64,000 nucleotides of DNA from Paludibacter sp. (GTDB lineage: Bacteria > Bacteroidota > Bacteroidia > Bacteroidales > Paludibacteraceae): contig JANJVQ010000016.1 of NCBI GenBank assembly GCA_024710005.1, forward strand, positions 40,999 through 104,998. Reading direction: 5' to 3'. The position numbers were made by a program, and so were the translations under genes. Positions within the stretch are counted from its first letter, which is position 1, and each line of letters begins with the position of its first letter. The notes beneath the pieces are model-generated. The model searched no databases. It had not been told where the DNA came from and saw nothing but the letters and a program-made list of their open reading frames with translations. Shown here one piece after another: positions 46,170 to 55,476 of the stretch.

Positions 46170-47444
46170 ATGAAATTTGAGGAACTACCGCTTTGCCAGT
46201 CTGTACAGGACGGACTGGATGCGATGAATTTTAAAGAGACTACCCCTGTACAGGAACAAACCATACCGGTTATTTTAGATAAAAAAGATGTGATTGCCTG
46301 CGCCCAGACAGGTACGGGAAAAACAGCTGCTTTCATATTGCCACTATTGCACAACCTGCAATCGGAAGCGCATGCTGAAAATAAAATCAACGCCATCATC
46401 ATGGCGCCTACACGCGAGTTGGCACAGCAAATCGACCAGCAAATGGAAGGATTTTCCTATTTCACTCCATTTTCATCCGTAGCAGTTTACGGAGGTAACG
46501 ACGCACAAGCCTGGGATGTTCAAAAAAGAGGATTGCAAAAAGGCGCTGATGTGGTTATTGCCACGCCCGGCAGACTCATCTCTCACATCAATTTATACGA
46601 CATTGATTTTTCGGGTGTAAAATACTTCATATTAGATGAAGCCGACCGCATGCTCGATATGGGATTCTACGACGACATCATGCTGATTGTAAAACGATTG
46701 CCCAAAGACAGGCAAACGATTATGTTTTCGGCTACCATGCCACCCAAAATACGCACCTTAGCTAAAACCATCCTCCACAATCCGGCTGAAGTAAAAATTG
46801 CGGTCTCCCGTCCACCTGAAAGCATCGAGCAAAACGTATATATTTGTCACGAAGCCCAGAAACATGGTATCATCCGACATTTGTTTTCAGGTAAAGATAT
46901 CAGCAAGGTTATAATCTTCTCCGGCTCCAAATTGAAAGTAAAAGAACTTTTCAAAACCTTCCACAAGATGGGACTCTCCGTTGGAGAAATGCATTCCGAC
47001 CTGGACCAGGCACAACGCGACCACGTAATGCACGAATTTAAAAATAATCGGGTCAGCATTTTAGTTGCTACAGATATCGTTTCCAGGGGTATCGATATAG
47101 ATGACATTACTATGGTCATCAATTACGACGTACCGCACGATGCCGAAGATTATGTACATCGTATTGGTCGCACCGCCCGTGCCAGTGCAAAAGGTAAATC
47201 CATCACCTTCGTTTCCGAAGAAGAACAATATAAATTCAAACGCATTGAAGATTTTCTGGAGAAAGAAATCACCAGACTGGCTGTACCGGAAGAACTCGGA
47301 GAAGCTCCTGCCTACAACCCAACCATGCACCGGCATGTAAAAAAACAATTTGGAGGCAAAAAAGGGACTTTCCATAGAAACAGAAAACCAGCACAAAAAA
47401 ATAACTCCGGTCAAAAAACACATCCGCAAAAGCACAATAAATAA
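46170..47444 (+). CDS. DEAD-box RNA helicase
   Basis: 424 residues from MKFEELPLCQSVQDGL, which follows the promoter box; an earlier start would lie within the repeat array. Motifs in order: Q motif (TPVQEQTIP), Walker A AQTGTGKT, PTRELA, GG, TPGR, DEAD (LDEADRMLDMGF), SAT, then the second RecA domain with VATDIVSRGIDIDD and HRIGRTAR. The basic, Gln/Lys/His-rich C-terminal tail (KKQFGGKKGTFHRNRK) would bind RNA. Likely RhlE-type; role in ribosome assembly or RNA turnover is inferred. Confidence 0.95.
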   Translation: MKFEELPLCQSVQDGLDAMNFKETTPVQEQTIPVILDKKDVIACAQTGTGKTAAFILPLLHNLQSEAHAENKINAIIMAPTRELAQQIDQQMEGFSYFTPFSSVAVYGGNDAQAWDVQKRGLQKGADVVIATPGRLISHINLYDIDFSGVKYFILDEADRMLDMGFYDDIMLIVKRLPKDRQTIMFSATMPPKIRTLAKTILHNPAEVKIAVSRPPESIEQNVYICHEAQKHGIIRHLFSGKDISKVIIFSGSKLKVKELFKTFHKMGLSVGEMHSDLDQAQRDHVMHEFKNNRVSILVATDIVSRGIDIDDITMVINYDVPHDAEDYVHRIGRTARASAKGKSITFVSEEEQYKFKRIEDFLEKEITRLAVPEELGEAPAYNPTMHRHVKKQFGGKKGTFHRNRKPAQKNNSGQKTHPQKHNK

Positions 47445-47489
47445 AATTGTAAAAACATTCAAAATTGTTTCATATTTCTTTGTTTTTTC

Positions 47490-47521
47490 TTTGTGTATCA
47501 GATATATTTTAAGTATTTTTG
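47490..47521 (+). promoter_or_regulatory. Promoter of the mce-mmd operon
   Basis: TTTG at 47490-47493 and TATTTTTG at 47514-47521, 20-bp spacing. The first gene starts 104 bp downstream. Confidence 0.7.
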
Positions 47522-47625
47522 CAGCAAATTTGAAAATACGGAATTTTTTCTTTAATCTCTCCTCCTTTCAAATCATTATTGTTTACTGAATTCATCAAAT
47601 TTATTTAATAATTATCATTTGAGGT

Positions 47626-48039
47626 ATGAAAATAACACACATTGAACATTTAGGTATTGCCGTGAAAAGTCTGGAAACAGCCATTCCATTCTACGAAGAA
47701 GTATTGGGGTTGAAATGTTATGCCATCGAAGAAGTAGCCGAGCAAAAGGTAAAAACAGCTTTCTTTCAGGTAGGACAAACCAAAATCGAGTTACTTGAAT
47801 CGACAGATCCGGAAGGGCCGGTAGGAAAATTCATCGAGAAGAAAGGCGAAGGTATTCACCACCTGGCATTTGCAGCTGAAGGATTACAATCCAGCCTTGA
47901 CTTTCTGGCAGAAAAGGGTGTTTCACTCATCGATAAAGCACCGAGAAAAGGAGCTGAGGGATTAAACATCGCGTTCCTTCATCCAAAATCAACATTTGGA
48001 GTACTGACAGAACTTTGCGAAAAACCGGGCTGCTGTTAA
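47626..48039 (+). CDS. mce: Methylmalonyl-CoA epimerase
   Basis: Converts (2R)- and (2S)-methylmalonyl-CoA in the succinate-propionate pathway. 137 residues. VOC-fold metal sites are visible: [30 protein letters not shown], and the closing acidic LTELCEKPG. It is first in the mmd operon; the next gene starts 29 bp downstream. The mutase genes are not in the window. Confidence 0.95.
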   Translation: MKITHIEHLGIAVKSLETAIPFYEEVLGLKCYAIEEVAEQKVKTAFFQVGQTKIELLESTDPEGPVGKFIEKKGEGIHHLAFAAEGLQSSLDFLAEKGVSLIDKAPRKGAEGLNIAFLHPKSTFGVLTELCEKPGCC

Positions 48040-48068
48040 CTGAACAAAAGATAAATTATAATAAGGAT

Positions 48069-49628
48069 ATGGAAAACAAGGAAAAGGTGAAAAACCTCAT
48101 TGATTTGCGCATGCAGGCCAAATTGGGAGGTGGAGAAAAACGCATTGCCTCTCAGCATGCAAAAGGTAAATTTACAGCACGGGAACGCATCGACATGTTA
48201 CTTGATGAAGGTAGTTTTGAAGAATTAGACATGTTTGTAACCCACCGCTGTTACAATTTCGGTTTGGAAAAAGAAAAATACTTAGGCGACGGGGTAGTTA
48301 CCGGTCATGGCACCATCGACGGACGTACAGTATATGTATTCGCACAGGACTTTACCGTATTCGGAGGTTCATTGTCCGAAACCATGGCTTTGAAAATATG
48401 CAAGGTAATGGATATGGCTATGAAAATGGGGTGTCCGGTAATAGGCATCAACGACTCGGGTGGCGCCCGTATCCAGGAAGGGGTTACTTCATTAGCCGGT
48501 TATGCCGAAATCTTCGAACGTAACATCCTGGCTTCTGGAGTTGTACCACAAATCTCAGCCATCTTCGGTCCCTGTGCCGGTGGCGCTGTTTACTCTCCTG
48601 CTCTTACCGACTTCGTGATGATGACCGAGCAAAACTCCTATATGTTCGTTACCGGACCTAAAGTCGTAAAATCAGTTACCGGCGAAGATATTTCCACTGA
48701 AGATCTGGGTGGCGCTGATGTACATGCAGGCAAATCAGGTGTTTCTCATTTCAAAGTGGAAAATGAAGAAGAAGGTTTATTATTGATACGCAAACTGTTA
48801 TCTTATTTACCACAAAACAATTTAGAAGAAGCACCAATCTTCGAAAACAATGACCCGATTGAAAGGTTAGAAGACAGTCTGAACGAAATGGTTCCGGACA
48901 ATCCAAACTTACCATACGATATGAAAACCGTTATCCACACGATCGTTGATAATGGCGAATTCCTGGAAGTACACCGCAACTACGCACGTAACATCATCGT
49001 AGGTTTTGCACGCTTCAACGGGGTATCAACCGGTATCGTGGCCAACCAGCCTAATTTTCTGGCAGGGGTACTCGACTGCGACTCTTCACGCAAAGCAGCC
49101 CGTTTTGTTCGCTTCTGCGATGCATTCAATATTCCGATATTAACGTTGGTTGATGTTCCGGGCTTCTTACCTGGTTCCGGACAGGAATATGCCGGTATCA
49201 TTACCCACGGAGCCAAACTGATGTTTGCATACGGTGAAGCAACGGTTCCTAAAGTAACCATCACCCTGAGAAAATCGTATGGTGGTGCACACGATGTAAT
49301 GAGCTGCAAACAGTTACGTGGTGACTTCAACTATGCCTGGCCTACTGCTGAAATTGCTGTAATGGGAGCTGCCGGCGCTATCGAGGTACTCGAAGGTCGC
49401 ACCATCGCATCGATGAACAATCCGGAAGAAAAAGCCAAATTCATCGCGGAAAAAGTTGCTGACTACAACGATAAATTCGCTAACCCTTATCAGGCAGCTT
49501 CTTATGGTTACATCGATGATGTGATTGAACCGAGAAATACCCGCTTCCGCGTGATTCGTGCGTTCCAGGCACTGCAAACTAAAAAAGTGGTGAACCCGTT
49601 GAAGAAACATTGTAATATACCTTTATAA
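48069..49628 (+). CDS. mmdA: Methylmalonyl-CoA decarboxylase / acyl-CoA carboxylase carboxyltransferase subunit
   Basis: 519 residues from the ATG at 48069. Carboxyltransferase of the crotonase-like fold: two halves with [49 protein letters not shown], then [22 protein letters not shown] and [12 protein letters not shown]. With the OadG-type, biotin and beta subunits that follow it forms the Na+-pumping methylmalonyl-CoA decarboxylase, giving propionyl-CoA. The same subunit could also serve propionyl-CoA carboxylase; the neighbours favour the decarboxylase. Confidence 0.93.
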   Translation: MENKEKVKNLIDLRMQAKLGGGEKRIASQHAKGKFTARERIDMLLDEGSFEELDMFVTHRCYNFGLEKEKYLGDGVVTGHGTIDGRTVYVFAQDFTVFGGSLSETMALKICKVMDMAMKMGCPVIGINDSGGARIQEGVTSLAGYAEIFERNILASGVVPQISAIFGPCAGGAVYSPALTDFVMMTEQNSYMFVTGPKVVKSVTGEDISTEDLGGADVHAGKSGVSHFKVENEEEGLLLIRKLLSYLPQNNLEEAPIFENNDPIERLEDSLNEMVPDNPNLPYDMKTVIHTIVDNGEFLEVHRNYARNIIVGFARFNGVSTGIVANQPNFLAGVLDCDSSRKAARFVRFCDAFNIPILTLVDVPGFLPGSGQEYAGIITHGAKLMFAYGEATVPKVTITLRKSYGGAHDVMSCKQLRGDFNYAWPTAEIAVMGAAGAIEVLEGRTIASMNNPEEKAKFIAEKVADYNDKFANPYQAASYGYIDDVIEPRNTRFRVIRAFQALQTKKVVNPLKKHCNIPL

Positions 49629-49637
49629 TCAGCAAGT

Positions 49638-49991
49638 ATGACATTATTGGCAATCAATCAGTTTGATGATATATTAATGGAATCGGCCATCGGCATAGTC
49701 GTGGTATTTACCGCGTTGACATTATTGGTGCTGGCCTTTATCCTCGTGGGAAAATTAAGCAGAAAATCAATCAGCTTAAAACGCAAACAGAAGGAGATAC
49801 AAACAGAAGTAGTTACTGCACCTGAGAAAATACTCAGCGGAAATGAAATTGCTGCTATTTCAATGGCGTTACACCTTTTTATGAATGATGTTCATGATGA
49901 AGAAAGTAATGTTATTACAATCAAACGAATCGAAAGACGTTATTCTCCCTGGAATTCAAAAATCTATGGTTTGACAAATTTAATCCGATAA
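49638..49991 (+). CDS. mmdD: OadG-like small membrane subunit (decarboxylase delta/gamma subunit)
   Basis: 117 residues; one membrane helix at about 17-38 (SAIGIVVVFTALTLLVLAF), then a basic stretch and a cytoplasmic tail. OadG-type subunits hold the carboxyltransferase and membrane beta subunit together in Na+-translocating decarboxylases. The order mmdA-D-C-B fits. It is 9 bp after mmdA and 3 bp before the biotin-carrier gene. Confidence 0.85.
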   Translation: MTLLAINQFDDILMESAIGIVVVFTALTLLVLAFILVGKLSRKSISLKRKQKEIQTEVVTAPEKILSGNEIAAISMALHLFMNDVHDEESNVITIKRIERRYSPWNSKIYGLTNLIR

Positions 49992-49994
49992 AAA

Positions 49995-50444
49995 ATGAAA
50001 AAATTCAGTTTCACTATAAATGGCGATGACTTTGCCGTAAGAGTCAAAAAAGTGGAAGGTGACACCGCGGAACTTGAAGTGAATGGCACCCCCTACACGG
50101 TAAAGATGCATCAGGAAATAAAAACGACCAAAACGCCTGTCGTATTGGTACGTAAAGAAGTACAAACAAAACAGGGTGATGAAAGAGCCAAAGAAAATCT
50201 CACACCTGTATCAGAAAGCAAACGCCCGAGCGCAAAAGCAATTAAATCACCGCTTCCGGGTAACATCCTGAAAGTTAACGTCGCAGTCGGCGACACTTTC
50301 AAAGAGGGTGATGTGTTGATGGTAATGGAGTCCATGAAGATGGAAAACAACATCCTGGCTGAACGTAATGGTAAAATTCTTAAAGTATGCGCCCCCGCAG
50401 GTAAAGCGGTGTTGCAGGACGAAGTATTATTTGAAATCGAATAG
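49995..50444 (+). CDS. mmdC: Biotin carboxyl carrier subunit of the decarboxylase
   Basis: 149 residues. The C-terminal biotinyl domain starts at about 78 (IKSPLPGNILKVNVAVGD) and has the biotin lysine in VMESMKMENNILAE. The N-terminal region (about 1-50) and the Lys/Glu-rich linker are typical of the OadA-C-terminal/MmdC type. Carries CO2 from the carboxyltransferase to the beta subunit. Stop at 50442-50444, 4 bp before mmdB. Confidence 0.93.
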   Translation: MKKFSFTINGDDFAVRVKKVEGDTAELEVNGTPYTVKMHQEIKTTKTPVVLVRKEVQTKQGDERAKENLTPVSESKRPSAKAIKSPLPGNILKVNVAVGDTFKEGDVLMVMESMKMENNILAERNGKILKVCAPAGKAVLQDEVLFEIE

Positions 50445-50448
50445 GCAT

Positions 50449-51687
50449 ATGGTAAACAACAAATTAATTAAACGAACCGGCATGCTGCTTATTCTGCTGG
50501 CTTTGTTCCTGCCGCTTAGCGTATTCGGACAAGGTGGAGATGATAGTGGTTCTGTCTTAAATAGTCTTTCGACATTCTGGTCAAATACAGGTTTTGCCAA
50601 CTTTGAATTCAAATACCTGGTCATGATAGCCGTAGGGGTTATCTTTATCCTTCTGGGAATTATAAAAAACTGGGAACCTTTACTGCTGGTTCCAATCGGA
50701 TTCGGGATTCTAATCGGCAACATTCCTTTCACACCCGGTTATCAGGTTGGTATCTATGAAACAGGATCAGTAATGAACATACTGTATTCAGGGGTTATCC
50801 AGGGCTGGTATCCACCACTTATCTTTTTGGGTATCGGCGCCATGACCGACTTCTCTTCTTTAATATCCAACCCCAAGCTGATGTTGCTGGGAGCCGCTGC
50901 TCAAATGGGCATCTTCCTGACATTCATGGGTGCTTATGCGATTGGTTTTACACCGCAACAAGCGGGTGCTATAGGTATCATTGGGGGAGCTGACGGTCCG
51001 ACCGCCATCTTCCTGGCCTCGAAACTGGCTCCGGAACTGATTGGCGCGATTGCTGTCGCTGCTTATTCTTACATGGCATTGGTTCCACTGATTCAGCCAC
51101 CCGTAATGAAACTATTGATTCCAAAGAAAGAACGCCTCATCAAAATGAAACCGCCACGTGCTGTTTCTAAAACGGAGAAGATAGCATTCCCCATCATCGG
51201 GTTGTTGCTTACTACGTTTATTTCTCCGAGTGCATTACCTTTACTTGGGATGTTGTTCTTCGGAAACCTGCTGAAAGAATCGGGTGTTACTGAACGATTG
51301 GCCGAGACAGCCAGGTTTGCGCTGATTAACACCATCACCATCTTACTGGGTGTAACAGTAGGAGCTTCGACACAAGCCGACCGTTTCCTGACTGCCGACT
51401 CACTGAAAATTTTTGCATTAGGAGCATTTTCTTTCGTAATTGCAACTGCTGCTGGATTAATTTTCGCACGCATTATGAATCTTTTCCTGAAAGACGGCAA
51501 CAAAATCAACCCGCTTATCGGTGCAGCCGGTGTATCTGCTGTTCCCGACTCAGCCCGCGTGGTACAGGAACAAGGTTTACATGCCGACAAAACCAATCAC
51601 CTGCTGATGCATGCCATGGCGCCTAACGTTGCCGGCGTAATTGGGTCTGCAGTAGCAGCCGGTATATTACTGAGTATGTTAGCGTAA
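50449..51687 (+). CDS. mmdB: Na+-translocating decarboxylase beta subunit
   Basis: 412 residues from the ATG at 50449. About nine to eleven membrane helices. Na+/decarboxylation sites of the family: GIIGGADGPTAIFLASKLAP (conserved Asp), and GAAGVSAVPDSARVVQ and MAPNVAGVIGSAVAAG. It decarboxylates the carboxybiotin and exports Na+, giving the cell a Na+ gradient from propionate formation. An N-terminal helix ahead of the family core (MLLILLALFLPLSVFG) is common in Bacteroidota. Last gene of the operon; terminator follows. Confidence 0.95.
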   Translation: MVNNKLIKRTGMLLILLALFLPLSVFGQGGDDSGSVLNSLSTFWSNTGFANFEFKYLVMIAVGVIFILLGIIKNWEPLLLVPIGFGILIGNIPFTPGYQVGIYETGSVMNILYSGVIQGWYPPLIFLGIGAMTDFSSLISNPKLMLLGAAAQMGIFLTFMGAYAIGFTPQQAGAIGIIGGADGPTAIFLASKLAPELIGAIAVAAYSYMALVPLIQPPVMKLLIPKKERLIKMKPPRAVSKTEKIAFPIIGLLLTTFISPSALPLLGMLFFGNLLKESGVTERLAETARFALINTITILLGVTVGASTQADRFLTADSLKIFALGAFSFVIATAAGLIFARIMNLFLKDGNKINPLIGAAGVSAVPDSARVVQEQGLHADKTNHLLMHAMAPNVAGVIGSAVAAGILLSMLA

Positions 51688-51707
51688 GAATAATTTCTAT
51701 TTATACT

Positions 51708-51740
51708 AAAAAGTCTGCAACATTACTTGCAGACTTTTTT
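51708..51740 (+). terminator. Intrinsic terminator of the mmd operon
   Basis: Stem 51708-51720 / 51727-51739 (AGTCTGCAA paired with TTGCAGACT plus A/T runs), six-base loop, then T-rich tail. Confidence 0.92.
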
Positions 51741-51856
51741 TTGTTTTTTTAATCTTCAGGCAGTTGCTTTTATGACTGATTTTGCGGATATTTGCAAGCA
51801 AGGATTCACTCCTCAAAATAAAAAATGCAACAGACAATTTATTATACATTATTCAC

Positions 51857-51885
51857 CGTCATTGCGAGCGTAGCGAAGCAACCTC
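51857..51885. repeat. Dispersed GTCATTGCGAG-type repeat, copy 2
   Basis: Reads CGTCATTGCGAGCGTAGCG and ends GAAGCAACCTC. Shares GTCATTGCGAG and CAACCTC with the inverted copy at 30199-30240. This core is a very common dispersed repeat in many bacterial genomes. Confidence 0.55.
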
Positions 51886-51911
51886 TATGAACCTTCACTG
51901 GGTTGTTTAGT

Positions 51912-51946
51912 ACTGACCACTAACAATTAACAACTAACCACTATTA
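51912..51946 (+). repeat. 7-bp tandem repeat array (ACTAACC type) upstream of the helicase gene
   Basis: Five units in a row: ACTGACC, ACTAACA, ATTAACA, ACTAACC, ACTATTA. The array ends three bases before the helicase start codon, so it covers the place where a ribosome-binding region would lie. Confidence 0.85.
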
Positions 51947-51949
51947 AAC

Positions 51950-54127
51950 ATGTCCTCATCTGTTATTTACGAACTTGCTCAGGGATTTGCCCTGCAAACA
52001 AACAAACTCATTTTCCTTACCGGAAAAGCAGGTACAGGTAAAACAACATTCCTGCACAACCTGAAGAAACAAACTGCCAAACAAACTGCCATTGTGGCTC
52101 CAACCGGCGTTGCAGCCATCAATGCAGGCGGGGTTACCATGCATTCATTTTTTCAGCTTCCGTTTACACCATTTATTCCAACAGCTGAAGGCAAGAAAGA
52201 CCTGATAGAAAAAAGTAAGATGCGCTCTTTCAAGCGGAAAATCCTGCAGGAACTGGAATTGCTCATCATCGATGAAATCAGCATGGTGAGAGCTGACACC
52301 TTAGATGCCATCGACACCATCCTCAGGCAGGTCAGGTTCAGACACAAAGAACCTTTCGGCGGTGTGCAGGTCATCTTTATCGGCGATATGTATCAGCTTT
52401 CTCCCGTGGTAAATGAAGAAGAATGGAGATTTTTGTCCCAATTTTACGAATCGCCCTATTTTTTTCACAGTCACGCCATCCTGCAAAAACCGCCGGTTTA
52501 CATCGAACTTGACAAAATATACCGGCAATCTGACGAACACTTTATCCGCATCCTGAACGAAGTGAGAAACAATTGCCTGAGCGCATCGGGGCTGAAAGTA
52601 TTGCAAGGCAAATACGATCCTTTGTTTGTCCCACCTGCAGATGACACGTTCATCACCCTGACCACCCACAACTACAAAGCCGACCGTATCAACGCGGAAG
52701 AACTCAACAAACTTCCGGGTGAGACACAACGTTTCTCAGCCAAAGTCGAGGGTGAATTCAGCGAGAAGAACTACCCGACAGACCCGGATTTACATCTGAA
52801 AATCGGGGCAAAAGTCATGTTGATTAAAAATGACACCGAAACTCCCAGAAGATTCTACAACGGGAAAATCGGCATCATCAGGGCTTTCGGGAAGGATGTT
52901 ATCACCATAGAATGTCCCGGCGATAGCAGCATGATTGATGTCACCCCCATGGAGTGGGAGAACATACGCTACACAGCCAACCCGGTAACCAAAAAGATTG
53001 ACGAAGAATACATCGGTAAATTCACCCAGTTTCCACTCCGCTTAGCCTGGGCTATTACTATCCACAAAAGTCAGGGACTGACCTTCGACAAGGCTGTTAT
53101 CGATGCCGGGGAAGCCTTTGCAGCCGGACAGGTTTACGTGGCCCTGAGTCGGTGCAGCAATCTGGAAGGGTTGGTTTTGCTGAGTAGAATTAATCCATAC
53201 AGCATTGAAAACGACCAGCAGATACTCGCTTATGAGAAGCAAAAGTTACCTTTGGAAATTTTAGAGAAAGAACTGGATCGCTCCCGCCATGATTTCAGAT
53301 CGTATATTTTGAAAAACCTGTTCGATTTTGGCAGCCTGAGAAATCAGTTCGGACGATTCACAAAATCAATAGAAGAAATCGCCACTTCCTTCAACGAAGA
53401 AACGCCGGAATATTTGAAAAACATAGCCGCTCAACTGGCAGAACTCGAAGAAGTCGGTTCACGCTTCAGCATACAGATTGAGCGTATTTTCATGCAGTAC
53501 GATGTCGATGAAAATTTCCTTTCAGAACGCATCGAAGCTGCCACCACCTTTTTCATGGATAAAATCAGAAAGCTGAATGAAACACTGAAACAATCACCTG
53601 CCACCACGGACAACAGGGAGAATGCCCAAACATTCAATGAAGGTATCAAAAGCCTGTTTGGTTCTTTAGCGCAGCACTATTACATCATGAAGAACCTGCA
53701 ACATCCATTTTCAGCTGAAAACTATTTCTCTTTAAAAAATAAGTTCACTGTACCTGAATTCAGCATCAATGCCTATTCAAAAACAGGGACAGCCAAAAAC
53801 TTCCAGACCCGTCACCCGCAGCTCTATTTCAAGCTACTTGAGCTACGCAATAAAATTTGCGAACCCGATGACACCCCCATCTACTTAGTCGCCGGCAGTA
53901 AAACAATTAAGGAAATGGCCGATTTCCTGCCTTTATCCGAAAAAGAACTTCTTCTGATTCATGGTTTTGGTAAAACCAAAGTACAAAAATACGGCAAAAG
54001 ATTTTTGGATGTAATTACCGAATACTGCCTTGATAACAACCTGACTTCGAGGATGTATGAGAAATCGGCGGAGGAGAAGAGCAATAAACGGAAAGCGGAA
54101 AACGGAAAGCGGAGAACGAATAACTAA
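51950..54127 (+). CDS. Pif1/RecD-like helicase with C-terminal HRDC-like region
   Basis: 725 residues. Superfamily 1B helicase motifs: Walker A LTGKAGTGKTTFLHNL (about 24-39), VAPTGVAAINAGG, Walker B LLIIDEISMVR, IFIGDMYQLSPV, KIYRQSD, and the late motif WAITIHKSQGLTFDKAVID. A 200-residue helical region and an HRDC-like end (LPLSEKELLLIHGFGKTKVQKYGKRFLDVI) follow. Likely unwinds DNA at stalled forks or G-quadruplexes (inferred). The last about 14 residues (NKRKAENGKRRTNN) are encoded by the 7-bp array at 54081-54136 rather than by family sequence. Confidence 0.92.
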   Translation: MSSSVIYELAQGFALQTNKLIFLTGKAGTGKTTFLHNLKKQTAKQTAIVAPTGVAAINAGGVTMHSFFQLPFTPFIPTAEGKKDLIEKSKMRSFKRKILQELELLIIDEISMVRADTLDAIDTILRQVRFRHKEPFGGVQVIFIGDMYQLSPVVNEEEWRFLSQFYESPYFFHSHAILQKPPVYIELDKIYRQSDEHFIRILNEVRNNCLSASGLKVLQGKYDPLFVPPADDTFITLTTHNYKADRINAEELNKLPGETQRFSAKVEGEFSEKNYPTDPDLHLKIGAKVMLIKNDTETPRRFYNGKIGIIRAFGKDVITIECPGDSSMIDVTPMEWENIRYTANPVTKKIDEEYIGKFTQFPLRLAWAITIHKSQGLTFDKAVIDAGEAFAAGQVYVALSRCSNLEGLVLLSRINPYSIENDQQILAYEKQKLPLEILEKELDRSRHDFRSYILKNLFDFGSLRNQFGRFTKSIEEIATSFNEETPEYLKNIAAQLAELEEVGSRFSIQIERIFMQYDVDENFLSERIEAATTFFMDKIRKLNETLKQSPATTDNRENAQTFNEGIKSLFGSLAQHYYIMKNLQHPFSAENYFSLKNKFTVPEFSINAYSKTGTAKNFQTRHPQLYFKLLELRNKICEPDDTPIYLVAGSKTIKEMADFLPLSEKELLLIHGFGKTKVQKYGKRFLDVITEYCLDNNLTSRMYEKSAEEKSNKRKAENGKRRTNN

Positions 54128-54136
54128 TAGCGAATC
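54081..54136 (+). repeat. 7-bp tandem repeat array encoding the helicase C-terminus
   Basis: Units ACGGAAA, GCGGAAA, ACGGAAA, GCGGAGA, ACGAATA, ACTAATA, GCGAATC from 54088, after a diverged GCAATAA. The TAA stop (54125-54127) is supplied by the ACTAATA unit. Confidence 0.92.
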
Positions 54137-54435
54137 TGGAGTTGAAAATTAGATCCCTCACTCTCGTTCGGGATGACAATTTTCACTTTATTAATATTAC
54201 CCGTCGGCAGAAGTCTGCAAAAACTATTTTATTTTTGCAGCGACGGGTGCTAAGGTTCCCGAGCCGTCGCTGTAAAGAACTGAATCATACAGAAAAAGAT
54301 GGTGCGACGGTATTTGACAATGTGGAATCGTTGTCATCCCGAACGAAAGTGAGGGAACAAATGGAACGCATCGAGGGGTATAATTTTAACACCTGATTCG
54401 CTATTAGTTATTAGTTATTCGCTATTAGTTATTAG
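54128..54435. other. Nested inverted-repeat region between convergent genes
   Basis: No gene seen. From outside in: inverted 7-bp arrays (54081-54136 and 54395-54478), a 26-bp inverted pair 54154-54179 / 54331-54356 with one mismatch (TCATCCCGAACG type), and a hairpin with arms 54200-54206 / 54241-54247 (CCCGTCG / CGACGGG) and 54215-54223 / 54232-54240 (CTGCAAAAA / TTTTTGCAG). No transposase or known target-site duplication is visible. Confidence 0.75.
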
Positions 54436-54478
54436 TTATTCGTTATTCGTTCTCCGTTTTCCGCTTTCCGCTTTATAC
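54395..54478 (-). repeat. 7-bp tandem repeat array (inverted) encoding the glycosyltransferase C-terminus
   Basis: Eleven to twelve units read on the plus strand as GATTCGC, TATTAGT twice, TATTCGC, TATTAGT twice, TATTCGT twice, TCTCCGT, TTTCCGC twice, TTTATAC. The minus strand matches the order of the helicase array, including the terminal GCGAATC unit. Confidence 0.92.
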
Positions 54479-55476
54479 GTTTTCCTCCCCAATAAATAAT
54501 AATTCAAAATCACGCTTTTCTTTGCTATTTCGGGAATGTGTGTTTGGGTGGTTTTCCGCAGGTTTTCTTCGCGTTTGCTTTTGAAAGAGGGCAACATTTT
54601 GCGAAAATCCAGTCTGGCCTTGAAGACAGCTTTGGCATTTTGTGGTTTACCGGTAATAAAAAGTTGAAAAGCAGCTAAGTAATCCATAAAGAACCGCAAA
54701 AAAAACACCGGGAGAAGTTGCTTAGGAGACAAATTCTTATACAACAAAAACAAGTTGTTCCTGAAATTCAGATAGGTTTTACGTGGATTTTCAACATGAA
54801 GAGTTCCTCCACCTACATGATACACCTTGCTTTGCGGGACACAAACAACGCGATAGCCCCGGCTTTTCAGTCGCCAGCACAAATCAATTTCTTCCATGTG
54901 GGCAAAAAAATCATCGTCGAACCCACCTTCTTTCTCAAACACTTCAGCCCTGATTACCAGACAAGCTCCGGTTGCCCAAAACACATCGCACACTTCGTCA
55001 TATTGCCCCTTATCCTCTTCTGTCACCGCCAAAACACGACCGCGACAAAAAGGATAACCCAGCCTGTCGATGAAACCACCGGCGGCACCGGCATGTTCGA
55101 AATGAGTGCGGTTGTGGTGCGACAATATTTTCGGCTGACAAGCAGCCACATCCGGATGTTTTTGCAGGTAATCCAGCATAGGATCGAGCCAGCCCGGTGT
55201 GACTTCAACATCAGAATTCAGTAAAACATAGTAATCGGCCTCAATTTGAGCAAGTGCACGATTATAACCTTCAGCAAAGCCGTAATTGCGATTGAGTAAT
55301 AAAATTTTGACTTCCTTAAAATACTTGCCCAATATCAACAGGGAATTGTCAGTCGATCCATTATCCGCCACATAAATATCCACATCAGGTGAAGTGGTAT
55401 ATTCCCTTAATGCCGGAAGGAACTGCTGAAGATAGTGCGCTCCGTTCCAGTTTAATATGACAATCGCGGTTCTCAA
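54436..55476 (-). CDS. Family 2 glycosyltransferase
   Basis: 346 residues. GT-A fold: VILNWNGAHYLQQFLP, IYVADNGSTDNSL, LNRNYGFAEGYNRAL, VLLNSDVEV (DxD-like) and the FFAHMEEIDLCWRLKSRGYR acceptor block. Probably adds a rhamnose-type or other sugar to a cell-surface polysaccharide. The last about 14 residues (KAESGKRRTNNE) come from the 7-bp array and mirror the helicase tail. The start overlaps the acyltransferase stop by 4 bp. Confidence 0.92.
   Translation of the reverse strand: MRTAIVILNWNGAHYLQQFLPALREYTTSPDVDIYVADNGSTDNSLLILGKYFKEVKILLLNRNYGFAEGYNRALAQIEADYYVLLNSDVEVTPGWLDPMLDYLQKHPDVAACQPKILSHHNRTHFEHAGAAGGFIDRLGYPFCRGRVLAVTEEDKGQYDEVCDVFWATGACLVIRAEVFEKEGGFDDDFFAHMEEIDLCWRLKSRGYRVVCVPQSKVYHVGGGTLHVENPRKTYLNFRNNLFLLYKNLSPKQLLPVFFLRFFMDYLAAFQLFITGKPQNAKAVFKARLDFRKMLPSFKSKREENLRKTTQTHIPEIAKKSVILNYYLLGRKTYKAESGKRRTNNE

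Noticed and set aside
54142..54396. 84-codon plus-strand open frame inside the nested inverted repeat
   Set aside because: It runs through the hairpins and the repeat pair, and the peptide resembles no protein.
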